From positions 62,001-126,000 of the forward strand of contig NZ_VDYZ01000006.1 in assembly GCF_007673095.1 (NCBI RefSeq): 64,000 nt of DNA. Direction: 5' to 3'. The notes beneath the pieces are model-generated. The model had not been told where the DNA came from and searched no databases. It saw only the letters and a list, made by a program, of their open reading frames with translations. Position 1 is the first letter of the stretch; the number at the start of each line of letters is the position of its first letter. Positions 27,411-35,538 of the stretch are shown here, piece after piece. Source of the stretch: Corynebacterium glyciniphilum AJ 3170. Lineage in GTDB: Bacteria; Actinomycetota; Actinomycetes; Mycobacteriales; Mycobacteriaceae. A program made the translations under genes and the position numbers.

Positions 27411-28484
27411 ATGACTACCACCGCTGCCTGTATCGAAGCCCCCTCCGCCGGCGCTGACCTGACGAAAGGTACCGTGACCCGCCGCGATCTGCGCCCCGAC
27501 GACTGTCTCGTCGACATCCGCTGGTCCGGAATCTGCCACTCAGACATCCACACCGTCAACGGCGACTGGCCCCACGACAACTTCCCGATGGCGCCCGGCC
27601 ACGAGATCATCGGTACCGTCCTGGACACCGGTGCAGAGGTCACCCGCTACGCCGTCGGCGACGTCGTCGGTATCGGCTGCATGGTCGACTCCTGCGGCGA
27701 GTGCGCCTCCTGCGCCGCCGGGGAGGAGAACTACTGCCTCAACGGCATGACCGGTACATACAACAGTGTCGACCGGCACGACGGGTCGATCACCCAAGGC
27801 GGATACTCGACCCACATCGTCTGCCGGGAGGACTTCCTCATCCGGATGCCGGAGGTCGCCGGCGGCCTGGACGGCGAGACGATGGCGGCGATGACACCGC
27901 TGCTGTGCGCCGGGATCACCACGTACTCGCCCCTGAAGCACTGGGGTGTCGGCCCGGGCTCCCGCGTCGCCGTGGTCGGCATGGGTGGCCTCGGCCATGT
28001 CGCAGTGAAGATCGCCACCGCACTCGGTGCCGAGGTGACGGTCTTCTCCCACGGTCTGTCGAAGGAGCAGGACGGGCTCCGGTTCGGTGCCTCGTCCTAC
28101 GTGGCGACCGGCGGGGACGCCGCAGACACCTTCCACAAGGCCCACGCTGATGAATTCGACCTGATCCTCAACACCGTCTCGGCTGCGCTGCCCATCCACC
28201 GGTACGTCAGCATGCTGGCACCGGACGGGACCCTGGTGATGCTCGGCCTTCCCCCGGAAGGCATGAACATCCGGGCCAACCAGCTCACCGGTCGTCGACG
28301 CAGCGTCGCCGGATCAAATATCGGCGGTATCACCGAGACCCAGGAGATGATCGACTTCTGCGCCGGGCACGGCATCACCGCCGACATCGAGCTCGTCGCC
28401 GCCGACGGTGTCAACGACGCCTACCGGCGCGTCCTGGGCTCAGAGGTGCGCTACCGCGCCGTGATCGACGCCCACACCATCTGA
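27411..28484 (+). CDS. Zinc-dependent NAD(P) alcohol dehydrogenase (YahK/CAD-like)
   Basis: A 357-residue medium-chain dehydrogenase that interconverts aldehydes and primary alcohols. Catalytic zinc ligands are in GICHSDIH and GHEIIG; structural zinc ligands in CGECASCAAGEENYC; the Rossmann motif is GMGGLGHVAVKIA. The subfamily resembles YahK and cinnamyl-alcohol dehydrogenases with broad aldehyde range. It is a single gene, divergent from pspA and convergent with the thioredoxin gene. Confidence 0.92.
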   Translation: MTTTAACIEAPSAGADLTKGTVTRRDLRPDDCLVDIRWSGICHSDIHTVNGDWPHDNFPMAPGHEIIGTVLDTGAEVTRYAVGDVVGIGCMVDSCGECASCAAGEENYCLNGMTGTYNSVDRHDGSITQGGYSTHIVCREDFLIRMPEVAGGLDGETMAAMTPLLCAGITTYSPLKHWGVGPGSRVAVVGMGGLGHVAVKIATALGAEVTVFSHGLSKEQDGLRFGASSYVATGGDAADTFHKAHADEFDLILNTVSAALPIHRYVSMLAPDGTLVMLGLPPEGMNIRANQLTGRRRSVAGSNIGGITETQEMIDFCAGHGITADIELVAADGVNDAYRRVLGSEVRYRAVIDAHTI

Positions 28485-28519
28485 GACGCCACCCCTGGGC
28501 AGTCCCCCGGTCGCCGCCC

Positions 28520-28882
28520 CTAGCCGTTCTGCTCGGCGACCTTCTTGCGGACGTCGTCCATGTCCAGGCCCTCGACCTCGGTGATGAGGTCGGTGAGGGC
28601 CTTCGGCGGCAGTGCGCCGGCCTCACGGTAGACGAGGATGCCGTCACGGAACGCCATCAGGGTGGGGATGGACTGGATCTGCAGTGCGGCAGCGATGTCC
28701 TGGTTGGCTTCGGTGTCGATCTTGCCGAACGTGTAGTCCGGGTACTTCTCGGACACGTTCTCGTAGACCGGGCTGAACCGCTTACAGGGCCCGCACCATT
28801 CCGCCCAGAAATCGAGCAGCACAATGCCGTCGCCCTGGATGGTGTCCTGGAAGTTCTCGCTGGTGATCGTCGTGGTGGCCAT
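28520..28882 (-). CDS. Thioredoxin
   Basis: A 120-residue thioredoxin-fold protein with active site WAEWCGPCKRF and the cis-proline loop QSIPTLMAF. It is a disulphide reductase of the cytoplasm; which partner reductase serves it cannot be told. The ATG at 28882 is used because the fold begins there and GGAAGG lies upstream; the longer frame to 29014 has no homology. Usually trxA sits next to trxB near murJ; this copy is apart. Confidence 0.93.
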   Translation of the reverse strand: MATTTITSENFQDTIQGDGIVLLDFWAEWCGPCKRFSPVYENVSEKYPDYTFGKIDTEANQDIAAALQIQSIPTLMAFRDGILVYREAGALPPKALTDLITEVEGLDMDDVRKKVAEQNG

Positions 28883-29074
28883 GGCCGCACCTTCCTGACT
28901 GTTGGTTCGCTTGCTGGTTTGCTCTCGTTCCGCACCCCGTACAACGTCGTCGGGGACGGCAGGTATTCCACCGTTGCTGTTACCGCTACCCACGGTACCG
29001 GTGTTCGCCGACATGCGTCGCCGCTACCGTCGTTCGCCTGTGGCGGCGGACCTGCTGGGATAATGTCTGGATAC

Positions 29075-29584
29075 ATGACTACTCATGCTTCCGGACACGG
29101 CTCCGCCACCGGCACCTACACATTGTGGAAGAAGCTCAACGGCAGCGCACCGGGCCGCGGGCTGTTCTCCCTGGGATTCAGTCTGAAGGCCCCCTATTTC
29201 CGGACGGTCTTCCCCCGCATCCGAGTCGCGGAACCGGGCCGCGCGGTCGTACGTATCGGCGACTGGTGGGGCGTGCGCAACCACATCGGCACGTTCCACG
29301 TCATCGCCGCACTCAACGGGGCTGAGGCAGCCATGGGCATGCTCTGCGAGTCCACGGTCCCCACCTCCCACCGCTGGCTGCCCCGCGGGATGCGCGCAGA
29401 CTACCCCACGAAGTCGACCGGTGGACTGACCGTGACCGCCACCGCAGACTTCCCCGACTTCTCCACCATCACCCGCGAGACCGGCGGGCAACTGGTGACG
29501 CTCGCCATCGCACTGATCGACGACGCAGGCAATGAACCGGTCCACGCGGAGATTGACGTGTGGATCTCGGCGAAGAAGAGCTGA
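29075..29584 (+). CDS. Hotdog-fold DUF4442 protein
   Basis: A 169-residue protein of the DUF4442 (hotdog, thioesterase-like) family: an N-terminal helix, RIRVAEPGRAVVRIGDWWGVRN, HVIAALNGAEAAMGMLCES and a C-terminal beta-sheet (VTATADFPDFS and VHAEIDVWIS). It may hydrolyse or bind an acyl thioester; no substrate is implied by the context. A GATAAT at 29059-29064 preceded by TGG looks like an extended -10, placing transcription start close to the ATG at 29075, so the mRNA may be leaderless. ATG 29063 is an alternative. Confidence 0.78.
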   Translation: MTTHASGHGSATGTYTLWKKLNGSAPGRGLFSLGFSLKAPYFRTVFPRIRVAEPGRAVVRIGDWWGVRNHIGTFHVIAALNGAEAAMGMLCESTVPTSHRWLPRGMRADYPTKSTGGLTVTATADFPDFSTITRETGGQLVTLAIALIDDAGNEPVHAEIDVWISAKKS

Positions 29585-29959
29585 TCACCAGTTGACCAGC
29601 CAGTGGCCGAGGGCGAAGGCGGCCACCGCCAGCAGCGCCATCCCGACCACGGAGATGAGCGCTGGTAGCGCCCGGTCGCGGCGGAACAGCAGGACCGCAT
29701 CCGCCGAAGCGCTGGAGAACGTGGTGAAGCCGCCGCAGAGGCCGGTGCCGACGAGGGCGATCAACCACCAGCTGTCCATCAGCCCGTAGAGCACGCCGAG
29801 GACCAGCGAACCGACGGTGTTGATCACCAGCAGGCTGACGAGCAGGTCACTCCGGGTGCGCTGTGTGATCGCCGAGTCGACGCGCCAGCGGAGCCATGCA
29901 CCGGCGCCACCCCCGAGGGCGACCAGAAGTGCCGCCACCAACGAGATGTCGCCGGTCAT
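29585..29959 (-). CDS. crcB: Fluoride channel CrcB/Fluc subunit
   Basis: A 124-residue four-helix membrane protein. Fluc signatures: GGGAGAWLRWRVD in helix 1, NTVGSLVLGVLYG in helix 2 and GLCGGFTTFSS in helix 3. Exports F- as an antiparallel dimer. The ATG at 29959 overlaps the stop of the upstream crcB copy, so the two are a coupled pair and could form a heterodimer. Confidence 0.93.
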   Translation of the reverse strand: MTGDISLVAALLVALGGGAGAWLRWRVDSAITQRTRSDLLVSLLVINTVGSLVLGVLYGLMDSWWLIALVGTGLCGGFTTFSSASADAVLLFRRDRALPALISVVGMALLAVAAFALGHWLVNW

Positions 29960-30405
29960 GCGTCCTCCCCCTCGACGCCCCGGCCACCGGGAACGAGTCG
30001 CTCGCCGCACCAGATGCCGGCACGTGCGAGGAGCAGCCCCAGTACGACCGTCCCCACGACGTAGACGACAGGGCCGAGCACGCCGCCGGCATCCTGCACG
30101 GTGGCAGCGGCGATCGCGGAGTACGACGTGAACCCCCCGAGCAGCCCGGTGCCGAGGGAGACGCGGATCCTGTTCCTACGGCCGGGTGAACCGTCCCGTC
30201 CGGTGTCCCGTACGAACGGCAGCGCTCCGACGAGAATCCCCATGGCGAAGGCCCCGACCTGGTTGACCACCAGGAGGGGCCAGAGCGACCCCGCGACGCC
30301 GGTGTCCACGGTGAAGACCCACCGCAGGAACGCGCCGAGGGCTCCCCCGGCGAAGACGAGGGCACCGAAAAGGCGTTGCTCCCCTGTGGACACAACTGAA
30401 GTCAT
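29956..30405 (-). CDS. crcB: Fluoride channel CrcB/Fluc subunit
   Basis: A 149-residue paralogue of the next gene, with GGALGAFLRWVF, NQVGAFAMGILVG and GLLGGFTSYSAIA. An extra hydrophilic loop (DTGRDGSPGRRNR) lies between helices 2 and 3. First gene of the pair. Only 40 bases separate it from the yceI stop, and no fluoride riboswitch is visible there. Confidence 0.93.
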   Translation of the reverse strand: MTSVVSTGEQRLFGALVFAGGALGAFLRWVFTVDTGVAGSLWPLLVVNQVGAFAMGILVGALPFVRDTGRDGSPGRRNRIRVSLGTGLLGGFTSYSAIAAATVQDAGGVLGPVVYVVGTVVLGLLLARAGIWCGERLVPGGRGVEGEDA

Positions 30406-30421
30406 GTCCGTGATGCTAGAA

Positions 30422-30444
30422 CACCTGACCGGAATAGTCAGGTG
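30422..30444 (-). terminator. Stem-loop between yceI and crcB
   Basis: CACCTGAC and GTCAGGTG form a perfect 8-base stem with a 7-base loop immediately after the yceI stop. On the minus strand only a short TT follows, so it may attenuate rather than fully terminate transcription. Confidence 0.5.
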
Positions 30445-30445
30445 G

Positions 30446-30991
30446 TCAGGCGTTCTTCGTCGCCGAAATATCGAAGTTGAGCTTGATCTTCTCCGACACC
30501 AGCACGCCGTCGCTCTTCAGCGGAGCGTTCCACGTCAGCCCGAAGTCCGTGCGGTTGATCTCCGTGGAGCCCTCGAAACCGATGCGGCTGTTGCCCCAGG
30601 GGTCGGTGACCTCCCCGTCGAACTCGAACTCGATGGTGACCGACCTGGTGACGTCCTTGATGGTCAGGTCGCCGGTGACGACCAGGGTGTCATCGCCGTC
30701 GGCACGGACCTCGGTCGAGGCGAAGGTGATCATGGGGTACGTCTCGACGTCGAAGAAGTCGGCCGACTTCACGTGGCCGTCACGGTCGGCGTTCCTGGTG
30801 TCGATGGATCCTGCCTGGATCTCCACGGTGATCGACGCATTCTCCAGGCCGTTGCCGGTGGAGGCTGATCCGGTGAAGTCAGTGAAGGATCCACGGACCC
30901 TGGTGACCATGGCGTGGCGCGCGGTGAAGCCGATCTCGGAGTGTGCCGGGTCGATGGTGTAGGTGCCGCTGTAGTCGTTGATGCTGCTCAT
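30446..30991 (-). CDS. YceI-family lipocalin-like protein
   Basis: A 181-residue YceI-domain protein, an extended beta-barrel that binds isoprenoid or other amphipathic ligands: YTIDPAHSEIGFTARHAMVTRV, RNADRDGHVKSADFFDVETYP, VTGDLTIKDVTRSV and RTDFGLTW. No signal peptide is seen, so it is probably cytosolic. AAGGAGAA precedes the ATG at 30991. A divergent MarR gene with a palindrome in the shared promoter probably controls it. Confidence 0.9.
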   Translation of the reverse strand: MSSINDYSGTYTIDPAHSEIGFTARHAMVTRVRGSFTDFTGSASTGNGLENASITVEIQAGSIDTRNADRDGHVKSADFFDVETYPMITFASTEVRADGDDTLVVTGDLTIKDVTRSVTIEFEFDGEVTDPWGNSRIGFEGSTEINRTDFGLTWNAPLKSDGVLVSEKIKLNFDISATKNA

Positions 30992-31041
30992 GATGATGTT
31001 CTCCTTGGTGTGGTGCGATACGGGAGCCAGAGTAGACGCGG

Positions 31042-31061
31042 GTAGTTGATGTGTCAACTAC
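31042..31061. promoter_or_regulatory. MarR-type operator between yceI and marR
   Basis: A perfect inverted repeat, GTAGTTGA-TGTG-TCAACTAC, lies in the 87-base divergent promoter region. MarR dimers bind palindromes of this size, so it is the likely site for autoregulation and control of yceI. Confidence 0.75.
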
Positions 31062-31078
31062 CTCATTACTGTGGTTGA

Positions 31079-31552
31079 ATGGGAAACATGACGAACGGCA
31101 AGACGACCCCCTGGCTCACCGAGTCCGAACAGTGCCTCTGGCGATCCTGGCTGTCCGTGGCCCGGCGCATGGACTCCGCCCTGGCACGGGACCTCCAGCG
31201 CGACACCGGCCTGTCCATGCCCGACTACGAGGTCCTCGTGAACCTCTCCGAGGCTGACGGGCACAGGATGCGTATGGCGGTGCTCGCCGACCGGCTCACC
31301 TGGGACCGTTCCCGCCTGTCTCACCAGATCACCCGCATGATGAACCGGGGACTCCTCGGCAAGGAGACCTGCAACTCCGACGGCCGTGGAGCTTTCGTCG
31401 TGCTCACCGACCACGGTCTCGAGACCATCCGGGATGCGGCACCCTCCCACGTGACCTCGGTGCGCCGCATGATGTTCGACGTGCTCAGCGACGAGCAGGC
31501 TGCCGACCTCCGCGGGATCCTCGCCACCCTGGCCGAACAGTTCGAGGAGTAG
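31079..31552 (+). CDS. MarR-family transcriptional regulator
   Basis: A 157-residue winged-helix regulator. Helices around MPDYEVLVNLSEADGHRMRM, then RLTWDRSRLSHQITRMMNRGLL (recognition helix) and the wing CNSDGRGAFVVLT. Divergent from yceI, a common pairing in actinobacteria, with a palindromic operator between. No cysteine at the N-terminus suggests it is not an OhrR-type peroxide sensor; the ligand is unknown. Start is 31079 or 31088. Confidence 0.87.
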   Translation: MGNMTNGKTTPWLTESEQCLWRSWLSVARRMDSALARDLQRDTGLSMPDYEVLVNLSEADGHRMRMAVLADRLTWDRSRLSHQITRMMNRGLLGKETCNSDGRGAFVVLTDHGLETIRDAAPSHVTSVRRMMFDVLSDEQAADLRGILATLAEQFEE

Positions 31553-33076
31553 TCACACTCCCCTGCTGAGGTCCGAGAACTTCGAGTAGTGCAGCTGGTG
31601 GGCGACCTGGACCGTGCCGATGGGTCCGCCACGGTGCTTGGCCAGGATCAGGTCGGCCTCCCCGGCACGCTCATGGTCCCGGTTCTGGGCGTCCGGGCGG
31701 TTGATGAGCAGGACGATGTCGGCGTCCTGCTCCAGGGAACCGGACTCACGCAGGTCCGACACACGCGGGAGGGCGTCGTCACCACGAGACTCCACACCAC
31801 GGTTCAGCTGCGAGATCGCCACCAGGGGCACGTCAACCTCCTTGGCGAGGAGCTTCAGCTGACGGGAGAACTCGGAGACCTCCTGCTGACGCGACTCCAC
31901 CTTCTTGCCCGAGCTCATCAGCTGCAGGTAGTCGACGACGATCAGACCGAGATCGTGCTTCTGCTTGAGCCGTCGGGCCTTGGCGCGGATCTCCGTCATC
32001 GTCAGGTTGGGCGAATCATCGATGTAGATGGGCGCATTCTCGATGGCCGTGACCCGCTGGGTCAGTTTGTCCCACTGCGAATCGACCATCTTGCCGCCAC
32101 GCATCACCGACAGCGGCACCTCCGCTTCCGCGGAGAAGACACGCATCATCACCTCCGACTTACTCATCTCCAGGGAGAACAGCACCGAGGCGCGGTTCTG
32201 CTGGACCGACACCGAACGCATGAAGTCCATGGCCAGCGTGGACTTGCCCACGCCGGGACGGGCGGCGACGATGATCATCTGACCGCCGCGCAGACCGTTG
32301 GTCATCTCGTCGAGTTCGCTGAACCCGGTCAGAACGCCCTCACCCTGCCCGTCACCGTTCTCGAGGGCGTCCAGCTCGTCCATGGTGGACTCCAGCAGGT
32401 CCTGGAGGACCATGTAGTCCTCCGACGCAGACTCGTTGGTGATGTTGAACATCTCCTGCTGCGCCCGGTCGACGACGCTCTCAAGTTCGTTCCCCTCCAG
32501 GCCGGAGTAGCCGTACTGCACGATCCTGGTCCCTGCGGACACCAGACGACGCAGGACGGCCTTCTCGGCGACGAGATCGGCGTAGTAGCCGGCGTTGGCC
32601 GCGGTCGGGACCTTGGAGGACAACTCGTGCAGGTACGGGGCCCCACCCACGCTGTCGAGGATGGCGTTGTTGTCCAACCGCCCCGCGAGGATCACCGGGT
32701 CCACCTCCATACCCTCGCCGTAGAGCTCGAGCATGGTCTCGTAGATCGTCCGGTGCGCCGGGCGGTAGAAGTCGTCCGGACGGAGGCGTTCCACGACGTC
32801 TGCGATGGCGTCCTTGCTCAGCATCATGCCACCGAGCACGCCCATCTCAGCCTCGGTGTTCTGCGGCATCTGCCGCGGTTCAGCGAATGCACCTCCGGCA
32901 GCGGTGGCGTTGTCCCGCCGCTTGTAGCCTCCCCGTCCGCCGGCACCACCCTGAGGGTTCTGCTGAGCCGGCACGAAAGCGCCGCTGTCCCACTGGTCAG
33001 GCTCCGGCGGCAGGGGCGCGTCCCCCATGTCGTCGGCGAAGCTGTCGCGTGCCCGTTCCGGTGTGCTCATGTCCAT
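31553..33076 (-). CDS. dnaB: Replicative DNA helicase DnaB
   Basis: A 507-residue hexameric helicase. An N-terminal disordered Gly/Pro-rich segment of about 65 residues precedes the DnaB N-domain (PQNTEAEMGVLGGMMLSKDA). The RecA-like core has Walker A ARPGVGKSTLA, LGLIVVDYLQLM (Walker B), and VAISQLNRGVE. No intein interrupts it, unlike mycobacterial dnaB. GAGGAGGGG lies 8 bases before ATG 33076; ATG 33070 is an alternative. The 627-base upstream gap contains DnaA-box-like sequences. Confidence 0.96.
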   Translation of the reverse strand: MDMSTPERARDSFADDMGDAPLPPEPDQWDSGAFVPAQQNPQGGAGGRGGYKRRDNATAAGGAFAEPRQMPQNTEAEMGVLGGMMLSKDAIADVVERLRPDDFYRPAHRTIYETMLELYGEGMEVDPVILAGRLDNNAILDSVGGAPYLHELSSKVPTAANAGYYADLVAEKAVLRRLVSAGTRIVQYGYSGLEGNELESVVDRAQQEMFNITNESASEDYMVLQDLLESTMDELDALENGDGQGEGVLTGFSELDEMTNGLRGGQMIIVAARPGVGKSTLAMDFMRSVSVQQNRASVLFSLEMSKSEVMMRVFSAEAEVPLSVMRGGKMVDSQWDKLTQRVTAIENAPIYIDDSPNLTMTEIRAKARRLKQKHDLGLIVVDYLQLMSSGKKVESRQQEVSEFSRQLKLLAKEVDVPLVAISQLNRGVESRGDDALPRVSDLRESGSLEQDADIVLLINRPDAQNRDHERAGEADLILAKHRGGPIGTVQVAHQLHYSKFSDLSRGV

Positions 33077-33145
33077 GATTCTAGCCCCCTCCTCGGACTT
33101 CATCGGCCTCCGGACAACCTTACTCGAGGCGCTCGCACCCGGGAG

Positions 33146-33464
33146 TTATCCACAGGCCGTGTGGGTGAACTGTGGAGGAAATGTGCGCCAATCGGCATCT
33201 GCGCAGTTCCACTTGTGGATAACGTGTGGACAGAGAATGCCCTGACCTGCCGTTATCGACGAATTCCCAGGTCAGAGGGGTAAAGATGAAGAATATAAAC
33301 GGCAATCCGCCGTGGACAACTTGTGTCCGCGCAGGCCAGATGACGGCCGTGCAGCGTTATCCGAGGTCACGCCATAACTAAATATGCGCATAATTCTCGC
33401 ATATCAGAGAAAGTTATCCCGAGTTGTCCACAACTGTCCACAGGGCGTTGAGCCACTGTGCACA
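33146..33464. promoter_or_regulatory. Cluster of DnaA-box-like sequences in the dnaB-rplI gap
   Basis: Exact TTATCCACA at 33146-33154; its complement TGTGGATAA at 33214-33222; TTGTCCACA (the usual actinobacterial form) at 33424-33432. One-mismatch copies: TGTGGACAG 33225-33233, CGTGGACAA 33311-33319, CTGTCCACA 33434-33442 and TGTGCACAA near 33458-33466. Weaker TTATC-type sites are near 33253, 33357 and 33414. The stretch between boxes is AT-richer than its surroundings (around 33283-33300 and 33373-33418). No gene fits here. It could control dnaB, titrate DnaA, or be part of an origin; dnaA and dnaN are not in the window. Confidence 0.75.
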
Positions 33465-33500
33465 ACGGTGTGCAGGAACCCACGTCCCCCGGAAATGCCA

Positions 33501-33539
33501 CAGGCCCGCCGACCGGTCGGAACGACCGGGGCGGGCCTG
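33501..33539 (-). terminator. Strong two-part hairpin after rplI
   Basis: CAGGCCCGCC pairs with GGCGGGCCTG, and inside it CCGGTCG pairs with CGACCGG around GAA, so almost the whole 39 bases are base-paired. It lies downstream of rplI on the minus strand and probably ends the rpsF-ssb-rplI transcript. No U-run. Confidence 0.7.
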
Positions 33540-33618
33540 TCTGGCGATGCTGTTGTCTTACAGATGGTGGCGTTCTTCGCCGCCGACGCGTGGATACCCG
33601 GCCTGCGGACACACCGGT

Positions 33619-33650
33619 TGTCTAGGCCGGACCCCGGGTGTCTAGGCCGG
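33619..33650. repeat. Two direct copies of TGTCTAGGCCGG
   Basis: The 12-base sequence occurs at 33619-33630 and 33639-33650, a 20-base period (about two helical turns), between the hairpin and the rplI stop. Function unknown. Confidence 0.6.
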
Positions 33651-33703
33651 GGGTGTCCGAAGAACCGTCGCGGGTTCCTGCGACGGGGGAGGCGAGGAGA
33701 GAA

Positions 33704-34159
33704 CTACTTCTCTGCGACGACCTTGAAGTTCAGCGACGCGACAACCTGCGGGTGCAGCTTCACGTCGACATTGTAGGAACCGGTCGCCTTGACGTCACCC
33801 TGGTTGAGGACGATGGTGCGCTTGTCGAGCTCGCGACCGCCGGCAGCCTTCACGGCGGCGGCGACGTCCTCGGCAGTGACGGAGCCGAACAGCTTGCCCT
33901 GCTCCGAGGTGCGCACGGAGACCGTGACGTTGTTCAGGCGGTCGATCTCGCCCTTGACCTCGCGGGCGTGGTCGAGGTCGCGAATGACCTTGTCCTGCTG
34001 GGCACGGCGGATGTTCTCCACCTGACGCTCAGCGCCACGGGTGGCGGTGATGGCGTAGCCGCGCGGCAGCAGGAAGTTGCGTCCGTAGCCGGCCTTGACC
34101 TCGACGATGTCACCGGGGACACCGAGGTTGTCGACGGCGGCGGTGAGGATCAGCTTCAT
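33704..34159 (-). CDS. rplI: 50S ribosomal protein bL9
   Basis: A 151-residue bL9. Signature: MKLILTAAVDNLGVPGDIVE, then GYGRNFLLPRGYA; the long connecting helix and C-terminal rRNA-binding domain (GKLFGSVTAEDVAAAV) follow. It is third in rpsF-ssb-rplI; rpsR, which sits between ssb and rplI in many bacteria, is absent, as usual in corynebacteria. Confidence 0.97.
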   Translation of the reverse strand: MKLILTAAVDNLGVPGDIVEVKAGYGRNFLLPRGYAITATRGAERQVENIRRAQQDKVIRDLDHAREVKGEIDRLNNVTVSVRTSEQGKLFGSVTAEDVAAAVKAAGGRELDKRTIVLNQGDVKATGSYNVDVKLHPQVVASLNFKVVAEK

Positions 34160-34222
34160 GATCCGTAGCCTTTCATGGTTTCGGTAGATCCCGAGGGATC
34201 CGGGGGTTACTCACACGGCAGA

Positions 34223-34849
34223 TCAGAACGGCGGTTCGTCGCCGCCGTCGAAACCGGACTGCGGAGCTGAGTTCCACGGGTCATCGTCCGGCGCGGCGTT
34301 ACGCCCGCCGAACCCACCCTGGTTACCGGCGTTACCGCCGTAACCCTGGTTGGGCTGACCACCCTGGTTTCCCTGCTGACCACCGAAACCACCCTGGCCA
34401 CGGTTACCACCGAAGCCTCCCTGGTTACCGGCCTGGCCGCCGCCCTGCGGGGCCTGCTGACCACCGAAGTTCCCACCCTGGCGGGGGGTCTTGGTGATCT
34501 GGGTCGTGGCGTACTTCAGGGACGGGCCGACCTCATCGGCCTCGACCTCGAACACGGTGCGCTTCTCGCCCTCACGGGTCTCGAAGGAGCGCTGCCGCAG
34601 TCGACCCGTGACAATCACCCGGTCACCCTTGGTGAGCGAGTTCGCCACGTTCTCGGCCGCCTGCCGCCACACATTGCATTGGAGGAACAGTGCTTCGCCG
34701 TCCACCCACTGATTCGACTGGGAATCAAACCGGCGCGGCGTGGACGCCACACGGAAGTTCGCGACGGCGGAACCGCTGGGGGTGTACCTCAGCTCGGGGT
34801 CCGCGACGAGATTTCCGACGACGGTGATCGGGGTGTCTCCCTGTGCCAT
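34223..34849 (-). CDS. ssb: Single-stranded DNA-binding protein
   Basis: A 208-residue SSB. The OB-fold is residues 1-110 ([47 protein letters not shown]). A long Gly/Gln/Asn-rich disordered linker of GGFGG and GNQGG repeats follows, then the acidic tip ending GGDEPPF that binds partner proteins. Such linkers promote condensate formation in other SSBs. It lies 63 bases upstream of rplI. Confidence 0.97.
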   Translation of the reverse strand: MAQGDTPITVVGNLVADPELRYTPSGSAVANFRVASTPRRFDSQSNQWVDGEALFLQCNVWRQAAENVANSLTKGDRVIVTGRLRQRSFETREGEKRTVFEVEADEVGPSLKYATTQITKTPRQGGNFGGQQAPQGGGQAGNQGGFGGNRGQGGFGGQQGNQGGQPNQGYGGNAGNQGGFGGRNAAPDDDPWNSAPQSGFDGGDEPPF

Positions 34850-34914
34850 GTCAGTTTCTCCTGTCAGTCGGTGTCAGTGTCGGTTCGACGTTGATGCAGA
34901 TGCCGCGAGGACGC

Positions 34915-35205
34915 TTACTTGGCGTCCTTGCGCAGCACCTTCGTGCGCATGATGATGTCGTTCAGGTTCAGAACGCGGTCGAGCTCCTGGACGGTGGCCG
35001 ACTCACAGTTCAGATCGACGACGGCGTAGATGCCCTCGTCCTGCTTGTTGATCGGGTACTCCAGGCGACGCTTGCCCCAGATGTCAACCTTGTCGACCGT
35101 ACCGTTGTCCTTGCGGACCGTCTCCAGGAACTTGTCCAGGGACGGGGAAACGGTGCGCTCATCCTGTGACGGGTCGATGATAATCATCATCTCGTATTGA
35201 CGCAC
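34915..35205 (-). CDS. rpsF: 30S ribosomal protein bS6
   Basis: A 96-residue bS6 ([44 protein letters not shown]-type C-terminus). The sequence AGGAGGTGAT upstream matches the 16S anti-Shine-Dalgarno over ten bases. It leaves only 2 bases before ATG 35214 but 11 before GTG 35205; GTG also gives the usual corynebacterial length and start (M)RQYE, so it is chosen. First gene of rpsF-ssb-rplI. Confidence 0.95.
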   Translation of the reverse strand: MRQYEMMIIIDPSQDERTVSPSLDKFLETVRKDNGTVDKVDIWGKRRLEYPINKQDEGIYAVVDLNCESATVQELDRVLNLNDIIMRTKVLRKDAK

Positions 35206-35242
35206 GGACCTCATCACCTCCTGTGGTCTAGTGTTTTTTCGG

Positions 35243-35264
35243 CCGTATCCGGGAGTGGTTACGG
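35243..35264 (-). promoter_or_regulatory. Hairpin in the rpsF leader
   Basis: On the minus strand CCGTA and TACGG pair, then across an A-A mismatch CC pairs with GG, around a 6-base loop. It would lie in the roughly 85-base leader of the rpsF transcript. In many bacteria an S6:S18-binding leader hairpin controls this operon; this one has a CCG at the stem base, but I cannot confirm the consensus. Confidence 0.4.
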
Positions 35265-35295
35265 CAGGAGGGTTCGTTGCGTCAGCAACCTGATC

Positions 35296-35324
35296 AGGAT
35301 ACACGCCGGACGCGGTGTACCCAA
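35296..35324 (-). promoter_or_regulatory. rpsF operon promoter
   Basis: Minus-strand -35 TTGGGT (35319-35324) and -10 TATCCT (35296-35301) are separated by exactly 17 bases, next to the stop of the 66-residue membrane protein gene. Transcription start near 35289 would leave a leader of about 85 bases. Confidence 0.6.
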
Positions 35325-35325
35325 G

Positions 35326-35526
35326 TTATCCGGACGCAGGCCCCGCCGTCGCCCAGAACACGGCGACGACGACGGGGACCACGGTGATGAAGACGATCGC
35401 CGCACCGAACAGACCCCAGATCACCGCAGGGCGACGCTTCGCCATGAAACTGGCGAAGGATCCGCCGAACAGCAGGAACCCGATGAAGACGCTGCCCATC
35501 GTGATCAGCAGCTCTGTACTGGACAT
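35326..35526 (-). CDS. Small two-helix membrane protein
   Basis: A 66-residue hydrophobic protein with two predicted transmembrane helices (LLITMGSVFIGFLLFGGSF and IWGLFGAAIVFITVVPVVVA) joined by a basic loop (MAKRRPA). No family is recognised. It begins 12 bases after the stop of the class A PBP gene on the same strand, so it is probably co-transcribed with it and may act at the envelope. Confidence 0.65.
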   Translation of the reverse strand: MSSTELLITMGSVFIGFLLFGGSFASFMAKRRPAVIWGLFGAAIVFITVVPVVVAVFWATAGPASG

Positions 35527-35538
35527 GTCCGCCGCAGA

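Noticed and set aside
30406..30446. Fluoride riboswitch before the crcB pair
   Set aside because: Only 40 bases of space and no crcB-motif pattern; only a simple hairpin is present.
31553..33076. Intein in dnaB
   Set aside because: The protein has normal length and uninterrupted helicase motifs.
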